64,000 nt of DNA from Bagarius yarrelli (taxonomy: Eukaryota; Chordata; Actinopteri; Siluriformes; Sisoridae), in NCBI GenBank assembly GCA_005784505.1, contig VCAZ01000006.1, positions 11,230,724 to 11,294,723 on the forward strand, read 5' to 3'. The notes beneath the pieces are model-generated. The model was not told the DNA's origin. It made no database searches and saw only the letters and a list, made by a program, of their open reading frames with translations. Both the position numbers and the translations under genes were made by a program. The number at the start of each line of letters is the position of its first letter. Position 1 is the first letter of the stretch. Positions 1 to 10,310 of the stretch are shown here, piece by piece.

Positions 1-983
1 AGCAGATCAACTTATACATGGTAAGAAATACCAGAAAGGAGGTTAAGATCGTGGTTCAAATAACTGTATAATTTAATTGTTTTTATGTCATTGTTTAAAA
101 TTACATTTTGTTAGTGTAAAACACTAAAAATACACTCTATGGCCAAACGGTTGTGGACAACTGCCCAAATGACCAAAATAACTGTGTGTAACCCGAATAA
201 TTTGGGTATATTTTTATTTATTTTTACCAAGATTAGATTGTCTTTGTATGTTGAACACCTATAGAATAAACTGAAATGCAGACTACACCCCAGACCACCT
301 CACCTGACATTAGTGTCTGAACACACTAATGCTATTGTGGCTACAAGAACAAATCTGGACAGCCATGCTTCACAATCGAGTAAAAAGGTTCTCCAGAAAT
401 GTGTATGTTATTATAGGACTAAGAATGAGACTAAATCTTAAACATTATCTTGAAAAAAACACGTCGCTATATATATGTTTTCTTCCCAATATTTATGACT
501 TTTTCTTAATGTTTCCTTTTATAAAATTACAATTATCCAGAAATTATTCTATCTAAAAATAAAAAAAACAGATTTTGTGTGATTTTTATTATTTCAATTT
601 GAATATTGTTGTGTTAGCAAACTATTAGCAAAATATCTGCCAAGATTTTTAGAAACATTATTTATCAAATTGGATAAATCAAATGGCCATTTACAAAGAA
701 GTTAAAAGTACTGTATTTTGGCATTCACTTGTATTTTTCTAACACCTATTATTTTTTTATATATATAAAACAAACATCATCACTTATCAAAGTGCACTAA
801 ACAGCAGGGCACTTTATCTTACAATAATATTATACATCAATGACTAATAGCTTTAATATATAAAAATATAGATGCTTGTTTTTCTTTCCCTTTTTTATGT
901 TACTTTATTGTCTTTTTTTCTTTTGTTTCTTTTGGAATATATTATCTACACAAATTTGTCCATTACAGGACATATTAACCTAC
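1..983 (-). other. col13a1 intron 8, partial
   Basis: Donor GTAGGT follows exon 8 and no acceptor plus collagen exon is found up to the window edge. A short piece at about 138-170 (tatggccaaacggttgtgga) resembles the terminus of the Tc1-like MITE seen at 27.9 and 44.65 kb, weakly. Confidence 0.65.
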
Positions 984-1019
984 CGGAAAACCAGGAAATC
1001 CTCTAGGGCCCGGCTGACC
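984..1019 (-). CDS. col13a1: col13a1 exon 8: GQPGPRGFPGFP; the gene continues beyond the left edge
   Basis: 36 nt, acceptor gtatttttcttcAG and donor GTAGGT, phase 0 on both sides, encoding GQPGPRGFPGFP (residues 173-184). Human collagen XIII has GQPGTRGFPGFP here as I remember it. The next expected exon (GPIGLDGKPGHP-like) is not found in bases 1-983, so it and the remaining COL1, NC2, COL2, NC3, COL3 and NC4 parts lie outside the window. Confidence 0.93.
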
Positions 1020-1129
1020 CTGAAGAAAAATACACAAAAAGAAAGGCAACATTATTACACCTACAAATCATTTCCACAATATAGGCACACAAAATCACAT
1101 AGAAAAATGAACAAAAATCTTTACTGACT

Positions 1130-1204
<75 letters not shown>

Positions 1205-2949
1205 ATAAGTGATGTGAACCCTTCAGGACAACTCTTTAGGACAACCCCTTTGTGTGGGCTATGGAAAAAAAGCACAAACAAGAGTATGCTGTAAAATCCT
1301 GCCTTAGAGCAAACAAAACAAGACTTAACTCCACTAAGTGAAAACCACAAAGCAAGTTACCAAATTGAATAACTAAATGTCATTTATCATTAGTGCTACA
1401 TTCTCCTGGACACAATACCGAGGTCACTAAGTGGAAAAAACTTACAAAGAGGACGTGAACACAAATAATGAAAAAGAGATTGTATGTCTGACTTCCAGGT
1501 AGTTACTACGACCATAAATAAGTCTCTCTTCAGGCAGTAAATGACTTTATTGTTGGAAAAAGTTGGAATAATACAAGGGGATAAGTTTTAAGACACGCCA
1601 GAGATGGCAGCACAATGCTTGGAAAGCAGCAGAACAAAGCACACACGGCTGTGCTCTCTGTGAGTACGTATGAAGTGTTGTGCTGACATCTATTGGCATG
1701 TTTCAAAACTTTTTGATACTCCCTCGTACACTGTTTGTTCGAACTAATTACTGTACATTGTCTTATGCCTTGAGTGTTTCTGTGCTTTAATCATACTTCA
1801 TACAATACTATACATCTTATATATACTCATATATGTGTATAATTTTGTATTTGTATTTCTGTTGAGAACATTATTACAACCCTATTATTTATATAAAAAA
1901 ACTATTTTAAAGCAATTACAGAAACATAAGAACTTGTCTGTAAGGGGCCCTAATGAATGCCTGGTCTCTTCACTAATCTCTTCCTTTATGTGTGAAAAAG
2001 ACATTGTGGCAGTTCACTCAGTCAAGTCCACCTGGCTGATTTATCATTTCCTTTAGCCTCTCCGCACCTCTCTTTCAAATCAACCCCGTGACCCACTCAG
2101 CACAAAGTCCCACACTTTCTGCTCACCTGCTGGGAAAGGTCCCTTCCTAAAACAATTCTGCTGACATTTCCCTTTGCCTCGACCCTGTCTCTCACAGTCT
2201 GCTGTCTCCTACTCGTGCCTTATAACTAGTGGAAGGACTTGGTACAAAGAGGTATGCAATCAGCAAGCTCAAAACCAGATGTCTGTTCCTGCCTAAGCAG
2301 TCTGCTGCCAGTGCCATAAGGTATCCCAGGTCTGTCAACCCGGAGTGCTGGGGGATGGATTGGAAAACCGCAGGGCGAAGAATGGCCAGAAGGTTTCACG
2401 GGATAATCAGAAAGGAAATTGCGCTTCTGAAGTGGAAACATTACCCTTTTGTCTTCTGCTTGGAATGCGGACAGAAGATAGGGTGTGGATGCCGAGTTCG
2501 GGACAAGCCCCATTTCATCTGGAGCCCCAACTACTCATTTATAGACCCAGTACAATAGTAGGCAATCTAGAGGTCTTGTGTCTGGATCATTATCTTTTAA
2601 ATTAGGATGTTTTCGTTTTGTTGCCTAATGAAGATGAGGTTCCAAATGACCATCATTATCGGCAACTCAAAGCCCTTCAGTGTTTAAATGAACCTTAAGT
2701 ATTTCCATACATTCTGCTATGGGGAATTAGAGGAGCCATACTGCAGATGTAAAATGAGCAGTTCAAAATCTTTGAGTGAGGAACTTGCAGATTTCCCTTA
2801 TATAATACTGCCCAAAAATGACATATAAGCTTTATTTATCTATCATAAAACAACTAGTGGAGCATAACACAAGTTCCTTCTTATGCTGGCAGATTCAAGA
2901 CGAACTAAAAGTAATGTGAATTTTTATTGGTGCCAGTGATGACACTTAC
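1020..2949 (-). other. col13a1 intron 7 (1,930 nt)
   Basis: It contains the CA microsatellite at 1133-1199 and a locally less AT-rich block at 2226-2605 that happens to be open in several frames. No additional Gly-X-Y exon is seen, and exons 7 and 8 join in phase 0. Confidence 0.75.
1133..1199. repeat. (CA)n microsatellite
   Basis: About 33 uninterrupted CA units 114 bases from exon 8 on the acceptor side of intron 7. Its closeness to the acceptor means length changes could affect splicing; that is inference. Confidence 0.97.
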
Positions 2950-3000
2950 AGGAGGTCCTCGTGGGCCAATGATAGAAAGACCTGGCTCCCCTGGAGCTCC
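2950..3000 (-). CDS. col13a1: col13a1 exon 7: GAPGEPGLSIIGPRGPP
   Basis: 51 nt, acceptor tctgtctgttcttAG and donor GTAAGT, phase 0 on both sides. It encodes GAPGEPGLSIIGPRGPP (residues 156-172). GLSIIGPRGPP is identical to the segment of human COL13A1 I recall, including the two-residue break (II) in the Gly-X-Y pattern. This is the strongest identity marker in the window. Confidence 0.94.
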
Positions 3001-4827
3001 CTAAGAACAGACAGAAAGATAGAAATGATCAGAAGAAGTAACAGAGGAAAGAAAGAGAATGGTGCCATGTCTATTCTACAGTCTCTATAAAAAGCCAAAA
3101 AGCAGTATCCTTAAACACTTTAAAATTTTCTCACAGTAGACACTAGACAGTCTGTGCAGACTTGCCATAAAAACATACATCTGTCTACGTGGTTTGCATG
3201 ACTTTTGGTCTAAAACATACTTTGAGTGTTGATATCTGGAAAGGTCAGAGTGCACTGCAAAGCAAACAGAGCAGTGCCCTGTGGACTGGTTCTCTGGCAC
3301 AATTTAGGTAATTTGCACAGTGTCAGCCAGTCCTTAATGGTGTACTCAGCCTCCCAGGACAATTCCACAAAACTCTGTGGCCGGACAAGTTATCATGTTT
3401 CTAGCACTTTCCCTAATTAGCTCCTTCCAATGAAACCTAATCAGGAAAATACCTTTAATGACCCAGTCATCTGTTCAATTACAGGTGATTTTAATGCTTC
3501 TAACTAAATTCTGGTTTTATCCAGGTGGAATATTTTGGAATGCTTTCAACCTTGGATTCTGTGCATCTCTGGTTCTTGCTGGCTACTATAGAGCAAAACT
3601 CGGGCATGAGAAAAAGAATTTTTTTGTTGTTGTTGAAGTTATATTCCAAAAGTATCTTATATAATTTGTTTAACTGCAAAATGGACAAGCTTGAATCATA
3701 GCTGGGAATCCCAAAATAGCTTATTATTAAGTTCACGCCTAATTAATCAAAGCTAAAACTGGCCAAAAAAAAAGACAAACAAATTATACCGCATTTTCTA
3801 GCACTAATGATCAGAGTTAAATAGTCTATTATTGTTTTTGCTTATTTTCTTTTTTTAATGCCTTTCTGAACTTATATTGTAGGCTTAACAAATTTGAACT
3901 TTTAGATGTCAAGAGCTTAACAATTGTATGCCTTCAGACAGTGTGTACAGCTTAAATGTAATGTTTATCTATGCAATAAAGATCTAAGCATCAGCCAGGA
4001 TCTGGTGCTGTGTCTAAACATTTTGCAGCAGAAAGCCTAACCACATTACCTAGATCACTTAAAACTGGTAAAAGAAAATTACTTTATTTTACTTTAAAAT
4101 ACTGGTAAAAGAAAATTACTACCCACACATTTTAACTCAACACAACTTTCTAACTAGCCTGATTTAATGTGCTTGGTCAATCTAAAGAACTGTGACAGCC
4201 CACTGTCCCAATACACCTGTACCAGGTATTTAAATTATTTACAAATTGTTCAAGAGATACAGAAAACTCTGATTAAACAAAAATGTAGATCATTCTAGCA
4301 CCACTGAGAATTGTGTGATAGTAGAAAACTGCACATAAGCCTTAGTTTGTACACTGTTACTATGATTTAGCTACAAAGAAACTGCTGAAAAGTCAAATAA
4401 CCAGGGCTAAAAAAACAGCAACTAAAAAAACGACTTTGCATTCCCAGAAATCATTTACAATAGCAGAATGTATTAAATACTGGAGTACAGCACTGGAGTA
4501 CAACTGGGATTATGAAATCTTGGGCAGTTAGACTTTTCAAACACCTTCCATTCCAAACATTACACTATTTAAAAGTGGGTGTCTTGGGTGTTTAAAACTT
4601 CACATTCTGGAAATCTGTTCTAGCAAAAAAAAAAAAAACCAGGTAATCCAAGCATTGTGGGAAATCTTTTCAGGAATGGAGCCCCCCTCAAGCCTATTCA
4701 GGATAGAAGTCAAAGTCTCTCTAATATAAATCATGATGCCTGCACACACTCTATTTGGACCCACAAAAACCACCCACAGTGAGAAAATCTTTAGTTCTGC
4801 ACAGGCGGGCTGCCGTCCTGCACTTAC
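3001..4827 (-). other. col13a1 intron 6 (1,827 nt)
   Basis: AT-rich, without any repeat family I recognise. A 20-bp sequence (actggtaaaagaaaattact) occurs twice, at 4064-4083 and 4101-4120. Confidence 0.75.
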
Positions 4828-4854
4828 CTTTTCCCCTGTGTTTCCCTTTAAGCC
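4828..4854 (-). CDS. col13a1: col13a1 exon 6: candidate cassette exon GLKGNTGEK
   Basis: 27 nt between acceptor gtgactgaccAG and consensus donor GTAAGT, phase 0 on both sides, encoding GLK GNT GEK (residues 147-155). It keeps the Gly-X-Y register between exon 5 and exon 7. In human collagen XIII as I remember it, GRV is followed directly by GSPGDAG, so this cassette has no counterpart in the form I know. It may be an alternatively spliced exon or one specific to this lineage. The pyrimidine tract is poor, so constitutive use is uncertain, but the clean frame and donor make chance unlikely. Confidence 0.8.
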
Positions 4855-6177
4855 CTGGTCAGTCACAGCAGACACAGTCACATGCACGGTGTGAAGGAAA
4901 GAGACAGAGAGGAATCAAGGTTAGAGAGGCATGGAGAGGACACAGACATGCAGTAGCCTGAGTGGGGAAACTGGAAGGTTGAAAAATGGGAGAATTTAAG
5001 GTCAGGGAGAAAGGACATTGGGGTGGGAATATTTAATGAGGTTGAGGCCATGGGCTCATGGAAGCACTGGGGCAGAGTGCTGCTGTACACACTGCTAGGC
5101 TATGTAATGAATAGAAATGAAAAATAAAATGGGCCAATAACTTTTTACACAGCCTTTTTTTAGAGGTCTGCTGAATAAACGAATAAGCATTGAAAGTACA
5201 TTTCCTCCAATCAGCAGGATTACATACTAGCTCAACACTAATGCACTGAAATTCAAGTTCAGTTTTGCCAAAAACCTGAGAAGAGAATTTGTGTATGAAT
5301 ATCCCAAAAGTGGCATAAAGAGTCCATTATAAACCAGTCTATCTGGAGGCCACCACTGTAGCTTTATTATTAAAATAATGCAGTAATTATATCTTACACG
5401 TTAACACACGTGTCAACATATCTATTATTAGAGTAGCATGAACAGTGGCCAGGTTATAAAGTGGGATTAGATTTGTTTAAATATTTGTGTTTATGTCACA
5501 TCAGGTTTTTCTTTAAAATATGTGCTCTGTTGGGATAATATGCTCTGTTGGGATAGAACAATGTCCAGATTCATATCAGACAAATCTTTTAAAATAAGCA
5601 AGGAAAATATGTTTAATCTTTCCTAAATATCCCTCCAAGATAGCTACTGCTTTGACACCTTAAAAAGACACATACATCACAATCACCTTTAGATTTAAGT
5701 TCTGTTTTCAGGCCCCTTTTCAAATACTATCATAAGTGGGGAAGTGGTAGCGCAGTGGTTAAGTTGGTTAAGTTGTTGGACTACCAACTTGAGGACTGGG
5801 GTTTGATTCCTGGCCCCACCAAGCAACCACTGCTGGGCCCCGGAGCAAGGTCCTTAACCACCAATTGCTCAGTTGTATAACAAGGAATATTGTAAGTCGC
5901 TCTGGAGAAGGGCGTCTGCCAAATGTAAATGTAAATAAGTTTTGGGACACAAAGGCATATTTTCTAATGCATTCTGAAAAGGAGCATTGTGAAATAGGCT
6001 AATTTACACAAAGATATGGATTTGTTTTAATGTAAACCAATGTAAATCAATAAATAAAAGGACAAGAATATACCTATTTTAGATTTTTCTAATTGCATGC
6101 CACAAGCATTATTGCTTTAGCCTTCTTCTCAAACTTTTACTTAAGATGGGCTTAACGCACATTTTCAAGTCACTCAC
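4855..6177 (-). other. col13a1 intron 5 (1,323 nt)
   Basis: It holds one near-complete plus-strand SINE (5737-5937), antisense to the gene, and a 16-bp tandem duplication at about 5521-5556. Confidence 0.75.
5737..5937 (+). mobile_element. tRNA-derived SINE, near full length
   Basis: The head tggtagcgcagtggttaag matches the RNA polymerase III A box (TRGCNNAGYGG) and ggtttgattcc the B box (GGTTCGANTCC). The body ctgggccccggagcaaggtc and the tail gtaagtcgctctgg...gcgtctgccaaatgtaaat follow, as in the other family copies here. 'ggttaagtt' is duplicated in the head. Confidence 0.9.
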
Positions 6178-6213
6178 CATTCTTCCAGGAATGCCCATTG
6201 ATCCTTTGTCTCC
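6178..6213 (-). CDS. col13a1: col13a1 exon 5: Gly-X-Y cassette GDKGSMGIPGRM
   Basis: 36 nt, acceptor gatcattAG and donor GTGAGT, phase 0 on both sides. The product GDKGSMGIPGRM (residues 135-146) aligns with GDKGAIGMPGRV of human COL13A1 as I recall it. This is one of the two matches that separate collagen XIII from XXIII and XXV, whose COL1 starts are richer in GRRG/GKRG. The pyrimidine tract before the acceptor is weak, which is often seen for regulated exons. Confidence 0.92.
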
Positions 6214-8696
6214 CTAATGATCAATGCAAAGTCAAAAGTAAAGTAAGAAACAGTAATTCTAACAGAATTCTGAATCAGTAAAACTATTTATACAAGCAAC
6301 AGCATCACTTGAAGAGGGTTTGCAAAGTTAAGCTCAATACTGCAACTGCATTGGATTCTCAAGCATTATCTTAGCTGTTGGATGAATGTTCAGCAAACAT
6401 GCCACAAATGATCTGATCCAAAAGAGCCAACCACCAGATGGTTATGCAGGGCCAGATTTAGCACAAACATGGAAAGTTGACCAGAAAGCAAACTTTATCA
6501 TTCATTAATTTGAATTTTTAATTTTTTGGAACTGTTAATACAGTTTAGACCGTCAAGTCGCATTCATTTAATTCAGTGAATAAATCATACTGCCGCAATT
6601 CAGCTAAAGCTGCTAAGAAAGTACAGTATTAACTGGTATTCATATAAGTTAGAATTTAGAAGTATGTATTAAAAGCCATCTATTTTCTAAACCTGTGTTC
6701 TATTGAAACACCTGATATATACTGATGTTTTCTCTGCCATCTTAATGCAAGGCCAATATACTACATGCAAATTTTGAACTGCAGTTTCAGCACTTTATTA
6801 TAGTCATAATAATTAGCTGCCATAAATTTTTGGCTTGTGTAAATAAAGCATATTCATGCTATTATAACTACTAAATAAACTAAAACTAATACAAAATCAT
6901 CAACCTAAACATTTCATTTGCTAAATTTTCTCCATTAGCATTTTCTTAAACTTTTGATGTCTACCAGTAATTTGACTGAAAAGATGACTGGGACACCAGC
7001 TTTGCACACAACGTGCTAGTCCGTGGTGTCTAATAGTAAGTTATTATAAAATGGTGCAGTACACTGGTGCAGATTTTAGGCCCCTAAAATCACAGGTTAC
7101 CAAAGCTATCAAAGCTTAGGTTAAAACGCTAAACATCTACTCTGCCTAATGTTTTAAATTCAAAGTGTAATCATCTCAGACAGAGACTAGAGAATTGGGG
7201 AAGCTGTCAAGAACCCAGTGTGGAGACAATATCAAAATATTTTGGTCAAAAATTTAGGTTTTAACAATCCTTGGAATTGTGCTTGGAATTGTGCTAGTCG
7301 TCATCTGTCTGATCTGATCTGAAAAAATACTATTTTGTTTAAAGCTCGAATAAAAAAGCTATTTATAAATAGTGTAATTTATTTTCCTATTAAATATAAT
7401 CTGAAATGAGTCCTCGGGGGAATTTTTACAAATTACAGAAGGCTCTGTCCAGGGTGCTGATCACAAGAGGCACTAATTTAGGTTTTTTTTTTTGCTCTAT
7501 AACCCTCTAAGCTAAAACCACAATATATAATAGTGCTTTATAATTCAATAGTGAATTAGCTGCTGTAATGCAAAAGATTTAGGAATCGTTGAAGATTTTT
7601 TTGTACATTGGTTTCTTGAAATATGCAAAGATGTAGCATTGTTGACAAAAGCAATATAAAACACAGTAAGAGTAAATCTACACTAAAACGCGAAGGATTA
7701 GGTTTTAACTACTAGATACACTGATAAACACTGTTTTTGATGTTCTTCTTTTATACTGTACCACAATAAACACCAACGTGCATAACCTTTATACTACAAC
7801 TAATCAAGAACTTAACAGAACCCTGGAAATGAGACTTAAAGTAATTCTCTCAATAGCCATCGTAGTATTAACATTGTCATTCTTTATAATATGCCTAATA
7901 AAATGTATGCTTAATATTATTCTGTCAGATGGCTTAAACAGAAAATTAAACAGGACTTTTACTTAAACTTATTTTGAAGAATAGACTAATTGCATGAGCA
8001 AATGTTAAACAAATAATCATGCCAAAGCTGTCACACTAGACAAATGCACACTTATCAATTTCAGGTTCAGGTTTTTTTTTTTTTTACACATATTGCGCTT
8101 ATATTCCATAAAATTTTTCTAGACAGTGCAATCCATTTAAAATGTCTACAGGACTTCTACGTTTGCCAGACTTGTCAAAAGTTTAAATGAAAATGCTGTT
8201 TCCTTCATTTTACCCACTTTTGGGGAGATCTTTATGATTAGGTTTCACAAGCTAAGGTGTCTTAAGTAAGAATGGTTTGCTCTTGCTATAATTGACAGCT
8301 GAGAGCTTTAGGTAGTTTCCTAAAACATGCTTTAATGAAGACCAGGTGTGCTTTAGGTCTTGTTAGTAATACTAGTACTGCAACAGAAACTTGAAAGAGG
8401 ACATTAAAGCAGAGCACAGAGGGGCTGTAAGGATGCAAGCAAACGTGCAAAGCAGAGTTTGCCAATGGTAACACTGGACTGCCTCGGTTTACTGATTTAA
8501 TGTATGTTAAAAGTTGACTGTTTAACAATTTTAAAATTGTTAAAAGAACTAAAAAATAAGCTGGAATTGTATTTTAATGTTTGCATTTTAAAACCCCAAA
8601 CTCATAATTTATTAGATTTTTAATAATATAATATACTCTAGAGACCAAATCCTAGACAAAGACAAACACACAACACGACACTTCTGAGACAATTAC
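6214..8696 (-). other. col13a1 intron 4 (2,483 nt)
   Basis: AT-rich sequence between exons 4 and 5. No repeat family or other feature is recognised beyond short tandem duplications such as 'cttggaattgtg' twice at about 7271-7294. Confidence 0.75.
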
Positions 8697-8723
8697 CGGA
8701 AAGCCAGCTCGTCCAGGAGGACC
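8697..8723 (-). CDS. col13a1: col13a1 exon 4: Gly-X-Y cassette GPPGRAGFP
   Basis: 27 nt, acceptor gccctttttcAG and donor GTAATT, phase 0 on both sides. It encodes GPP GRA GFP (residues 126-134), in register with the GPP of the microexon. It aligns with GPTGRPGLP at the same place in human collagen XIII (from memory). Because the exon is a multiple of nine bases, it can be skipped without breaking the triplet register. Confidence 0.9.
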
Positions 8724-9618
8724 CTGAAAAAGGGCAAGAGAGATGGTAGAGAAATAAAGAAAGAGCCTGTCATCAAACATCCCAAAATACAACCAATCTA
8801 TAATAACATTCTAAATCCCTCAGTCTGTTTTATGTTACAGGACATTCTAAAATAAAAAAAGTCTTAAGATTACATTTTAATTCCATGGTGTCAAGACCTG
8901 AGTGTGCTATCACAATGCAAGAGACTTCACAAACAGGAAAAACATGCAAACACTCCAGCAAACACTTTTTTTAGATCCCACCATGCTGATATGCACCATT
9001 TGCACTTCTGGAGAATAAAACCAGATATTAAATCAGTGTGATTTTTCTGTGGGTTTTTATATCAACATAAAAGGAGAAGACTAAATAGATTTCAGATGTA
9101 CACACATGCAAAAAGCACATCGCAGATGTGTGGTCATGCAGGCAGAGAGTTTATTACCCTGAATTTTATATTAATTCCTTTCCCACCAGAAACCTAATTA
9201 ACCCAAATTATTTCATCTGGAAAAAAACTAAAAAATTCAGACTACCACTGTTATTTTACTTCTAAAATGTGGGCTTTTACCTCATTACAGCCAAAACCTA
9301 ATAGCTGTTAAATCACTCAAATTGAAATACTTTTTTCATAATTGAAAACCATCATGGGAAGAAGTGGTCATAGACCATTTAACTAGGAGAGTGTGTTTGT
9401 GTCTTATTCTTGGCCTTCTTTTGAGTAAGGGAAGTCATTTATCAAGACTCAGTCATAGAGGAAATTCGAAGGAGACAAAAACATTCTTTTTAGTGTCTTT
9501 TGGATCGATTATTTAATCTGCTCATAATCCTTTAAACATACAGGTTGAATTAAGACACAAACTGTAGAACTAAATCAGTAATTCACACTAACATATCTTG
9601 TATAGCTTGAACTAAATA

Positions 9619-9693
9619 GGGAAAGTGGTAGCTCGGTGGTTAAAGTGTGGGACTGCCGATTGGAAAATTGTAGGTTCAGTTCCCAGCACCACA
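9619..9693 (+). mobile_element. SINE head fragment (A and B boxes only)
   Basis: gggaaagtggtagctcggtg and ggttcagttcccagcaccac match the head of the 5737 and 19745 copies, but the body and tail are absent. Confidence 0.8.
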
Positions 9694-9806
9694 TAATTTG
9701 AAGTTGTTTCAAATTATGGCATCTTCTAAATACTGAAAATAATAATAATGTAAACTATAAGTCATTAAAGTGCATTTATAAACGTCAGGAAAGTTTCAAT
9801 TAGGGC

Positions 9807-9880
9807 TGCATGATATCGAAAAAATCTGACATTGCGAAATTTCGTTTTCTGCGATATATATCGCAATATATCGAAAAAAA
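9807..9880. mobile_element. Fragment of a hAT-like DNA element
   Basis: agggctgcatgatatcgaaa followed by repeated (t)gcgatatatatcgc-type sequence. This terminal sequence is one I associate with dispersed hAT-type nonautonomous elements of fishes. No second terminus was found. Confidence 0.5.
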
Positions 9881-10039
9881 TTTACCAGTTGACTTAAATA
9901 GCTTAATTAAGAAGAGCTCATTCATCAACAAGAATTCATACATCTAGAATAACTTGAGTGATGTTGTAAATCACTTTTTTACATGTTATGGTTTACGCGG
10001 ATAAAAAAAAAAATATTACGATTGAAAATTTATTCTGTA

Positions 10040-10310
10040 GGGGTCTTTCTGTTTGGAGTTTGCATGTTCTCCCACAGTCCAAAAACATGTATGTTAGGTT
10101 GGTTGGTGATTCTAAATTGCCCATAGGAGTGAGTGTGAGTGCGTGTGTGTATCTTCCCTGTGAGGGACTGGCGACCTGTCCAGGGTGTACACCCCCTACG
10201 TTTCGCCCTTTCAGAGCCAGCTGGGATAGACTCCAGCAGATCCCTGTGACCCCAAATTAGGGAATAAGCGGATATAGAAGATGAATGAAAGAATAAATGA
10301 AAGAATGAAT
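10040..10310 (+). mobile_element. 5'-truncated SINE body with GAATGAA-type tail
   Basis: ggtctttctgtttggagttt, then tctaaattgcccatagg, gcgacctgtccagggtgtac and agctgggatagactccagca, ending in a run of gaatgaa/aataaatg variants. It is the same family as the fuller minus-strand copy at 55939-56290, but it lacks the tRNA-like head and has a deletion after 'gcatgttctccc'. Confidence 0.8.

Noticed and set aside
1003..1350. 115-codon minus-strand frame rich in Cys-Val repeats
   Set aside because: It is the translation of the CA microsatellite and overlaps collagen exon 8 in another frame.
5737..5850. tRNA gene suggested by A and B boxes
   Set aside because: The cloverleaf arms do not pair properly and the same head recurs with a shared SINE body and tail elsewhere in the window.
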